Assembly: GCA_934095805.1 (NCBI GenBank)
Contig: CAKOKV010000051.1
Span: forward strand, 1-6,941
DNA length: 6,941 bases
Source of the DNA: an uncultured Bacilli bacterium
GTDB taxonomy: Bacteria > Bacillota_I > Bacilli_A > RF39 > UBA660
Direction: 5' to 3'
The stretch's first letter is position 1. The number at the start of each line of letters is the position of its first letter. The notes below the pieces were generated by a model. It was not told the origin of the DNA. It did not search any database and worked only from the letters and a program-made list of their open reading frames with translations. The position numbers and the translations under genes are program-made. Positions 5,447 through 6,941 of the stretch are shown here, one piece after another.

Positions 5447-6941
5447 CTAAATCTCTTTATTTCTACAATATTCTAAGAAGTTTCCTGATGTTCCGCCTAT
5501 ATATCTGCCAGAATAAATATTGTATCTTTGACTATTTATTGATTCGTTGCAAAATTTATTTTTACCGGAGTATTTTATATATCTTATATTGTTATATGCA
5601 AACACATTGTAACTCATATACTTTAGTTTACTAGGTAATTCAACATAAGATAGTTGATTTCCTTCAAATGCATATGAATTAATAGCTAATAAATTAATCG
5701 GTAATCTTACACTTATAATATTTTTATATCCAAATGCACCAGATGATATATATGTTATATCTTTGCCATTATACTTGTCAGGTATATAAACTTTTGATGG
5801 ACATGAGTCTGCATCTGGGGAGTCATCTTCTGTATCATAGTAATCCGTTATTCCATAACCATCAGTAGAACTATCATACTTAAATTCAAAACAACTTGCT
5901 GGTGTATCATCATATACATTTATTGTTCTTTTTAATATTTTTATTTCTTTATCTGTTTTTACAACATAGTTATATACAAACTCTCCTTCTTTTTCTCTAA
6001 GATTTGTATAACTATAAAAATCTCCCTCATTTGTTAACTTTTCTTCATTATTTTTAATTCCTGCATCGACATAATTTTTAACATCATTTATATGAATATC
6101 TACAGCACTACCGCCTATTAATTGTAAGCCATTTTTACTTGCTTCTCTTTCTATTGTTAGACCTTCATATTTTTCTCCATATATTGTTCCAATTATTAGA
6201 TATACCTTTTCTGGATTTTCTATAGTAAATTCATATCCCGGTTGTACAATACTCGGTCTATAATTTGTAGGTCCATCATCTTTACTATTATATAATTGTC
6301 TTAGTTCGGATTCAGTTATTATAATTCCCATTTTGAAATCCGAATTTATTACTTTGTATGTTCCTAACATTTTATTTGTAAAGTCAAGTTCGAATATTAA
6401 TTCATTATTTTTTACTGCTTCTGTTTCGCCATCATAAGTCACACTTAACAGTTTCTTTTGTGTCAGCATTCCTTCTTCTATAATATGGTTATTTTTCATT
6501 TCATCGATTTCAGATTTCATAAGATCTATTCTGGCTTGTACATTTTCTTTTTCTTTCTCTGGAACACCAGCAAAAGGGTCTTCTCCTGTAATTTCTATAA
6601 GTTTATTAAAAATCTCTTGACCAGAAAGTGCTTTATAAAATGGGTTCATAGAATTATCTTTTATTAATGACTCATTTATTATATCTTGTTTTGGTGTTTT
6701 TATTTCATTCAATTCACTAAGATCAATAATAGTTCCTGACTTTGGATCTTCAGTTACATCAACCGCTAAAAGATTACTATACTCGCCATCTCCTAGGGCA
6801 CTTATTGATATACCGTCATCTAATGTTCCTGTGCAATCTTTATATTTTTGGTCATCTAAGTACTTATTACAGTCAAATGTAATACCTGTTTCATCTAGAA
6901 CTTCTAAGTTTGAACTTTTTACCATTCCTCTAACTTGAGAC
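5447..6941 (-). CDS. Surface protein with Ig-like domain and BspA-type leucine-rich repeats (partial, N-terminus off window)
   Basis: The frame is open through position 6941. The first in-frame ATG (6925) is a poor start, because AGAGGA touches it with no spacer, so the N-terminus and any secretion signal probably lie outside. Numbered from that Met: 1-90 is acidic; 113-152 is charged and may form coiled coil; 270-340 resembles a bacterial Ig-like (DUF5011-type) domain, with YVDAGI early and a final strand LKRTINVYDD. After a Cys345-Cys375 linker come about two and a half BspA-like LRR units from 388 to 453 (ISSGAF, LPINLLAINSYAFEGNQL, VELPSKL). BspA-type LRRs are typical of secreted or surface adhesion proteins. 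Six cysteines (19, 31, 345, 375, 459, 487) could form disulfides outside the cell. There is no LPxTG motif or C-terminal membrane helix, so anchoring, if any, must be N-terminal. The LRR call is firm; the role is inferred. Confidence 0.75.
   Translation of the reverse strand, partial: SQVRGMVKSSNLEVLDETGITFDCNKYLDDQKYKDCTGTLDDGISISALGDGEYSNLLAVDVTEDPKSGTIIDLSELNEIKTPKQDIINESLIKDNSMNPFYKALSGQEIFNKLIEITGEDPFAGVPEKEKENVQARIDLMKSEIDEMKNNHIIEEGMLTQKKLLSVTYDGETEAVKNNELIFELDFTNKMLGTYKVINSDFKMGIIITESELRQLYNSKDDGPTNYRPSIVQPGYEFTIENPEKVYLIIGTIYGEKYEGLTIEREASKNGLQLIGGSAVDIHINDVKNYVDAGIKNNEEKLTNEGDFYSYTNLREKEGEFVYNYVVKTDKEIKILKRTINVYDDTPASCFEFKYDSSTDGYGITDYYDTEDDSPDADSCPSKVYIPDKYNGKDITYISSGAFGYKNIISVRLPINLLAINSYAFEGNQLSYVELPSKLKYMSYNVFAYNNIRYIKYSGKNKFCNESINSQRYNIYSGRYIGGTSGNFLEYCRNKEI

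Noticed and set aside
6458..6667. Plus-strand open frame of 69 codons inside the LRR protein gene
   Set aside because: It is antisense to the LRR protein frame, and its Phe/Tyr/Ile-rich translation is what reverse-strand A/T-rich codons give. No start signals are seen.
1..6941. Defence island, CRISPR array, insertion sequence or phage-related system
   Set aside because: No direct-repeat array, transposase, integrase, nuclease or toxin-antitoxin pair is visible. The sirtuin is a plain single-domain deacylase without the partner domains of sirtuin defence systems.

Overview
The window is strongly AT-rich. All seven supported protein genes lie on the minus strand, so transcription runs from position 6941 towards 1. 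Leucine is mostly TTA, isoleucine ATA and arginine AGA. TGA is a stop codon (end of the hydrolase gene) and TGG encodes Trp, so the standard bacterial code applies. Low GC, AGGAGGTGA-like ribosome binding sites, a membrane-embedded Mur ligase, a CmpB-family membrane protein and a BspA-like leucine-rich-repeat surface protein all suggest a Gram-positive-type bacterium of the Bacillota, perhaps an uncultured gut lineage of Bacilli or Erysipelotrichia. The taxon is inferred, not proven.

Layout in transcription order: (1) 6941-5447, the C-terminal part of a surface protein with an Ig-like domain and BspA-type LRRs, cut by the window edge and closed by an intrinsic terminator; (2) 5334-4609, a sirtuin (NAD-dependent protein deacylase); (3) 4521-3832, a membrane-anchored rhodanese-like protein; (4) 3732-3019, a CmpB-family multi-pass membrane protein; (5) 2987-1434, a 517-residue protein of unknown family with an HELRH zinc-peptidase-like motif, closed by an intrinsic terminator; (6) 1347-604, an alpha/beta hydrolase; (7) 607 to beyond position 1, a MurF-type Mur ligase with an N-terminal membrane domain, overlapping the hydrolase by ATGA.

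Only the hydrolase and the Mur ligase form a clear operon. Each of the five genes whose upstream region is in the window and which does not overlap its neighbour has a perfect TATAAT a short distance upstream. In three of them it is an extended -10 (TGnTATAAT) with no recognisable -35. This suggests mostly single-gene transcription units with very short leaders.

There is no mobile element, CRISPR array, tRNA or rRNA, and no gene-free stretch longer than about 100 bases. No multi-gene novel system can be argued from this sequence. The best candidates for new biology are the orphan HExxH protein and the arrangement at 1353-1401, where a terminator runs directly into an extended -10 promoter with almost no leader.
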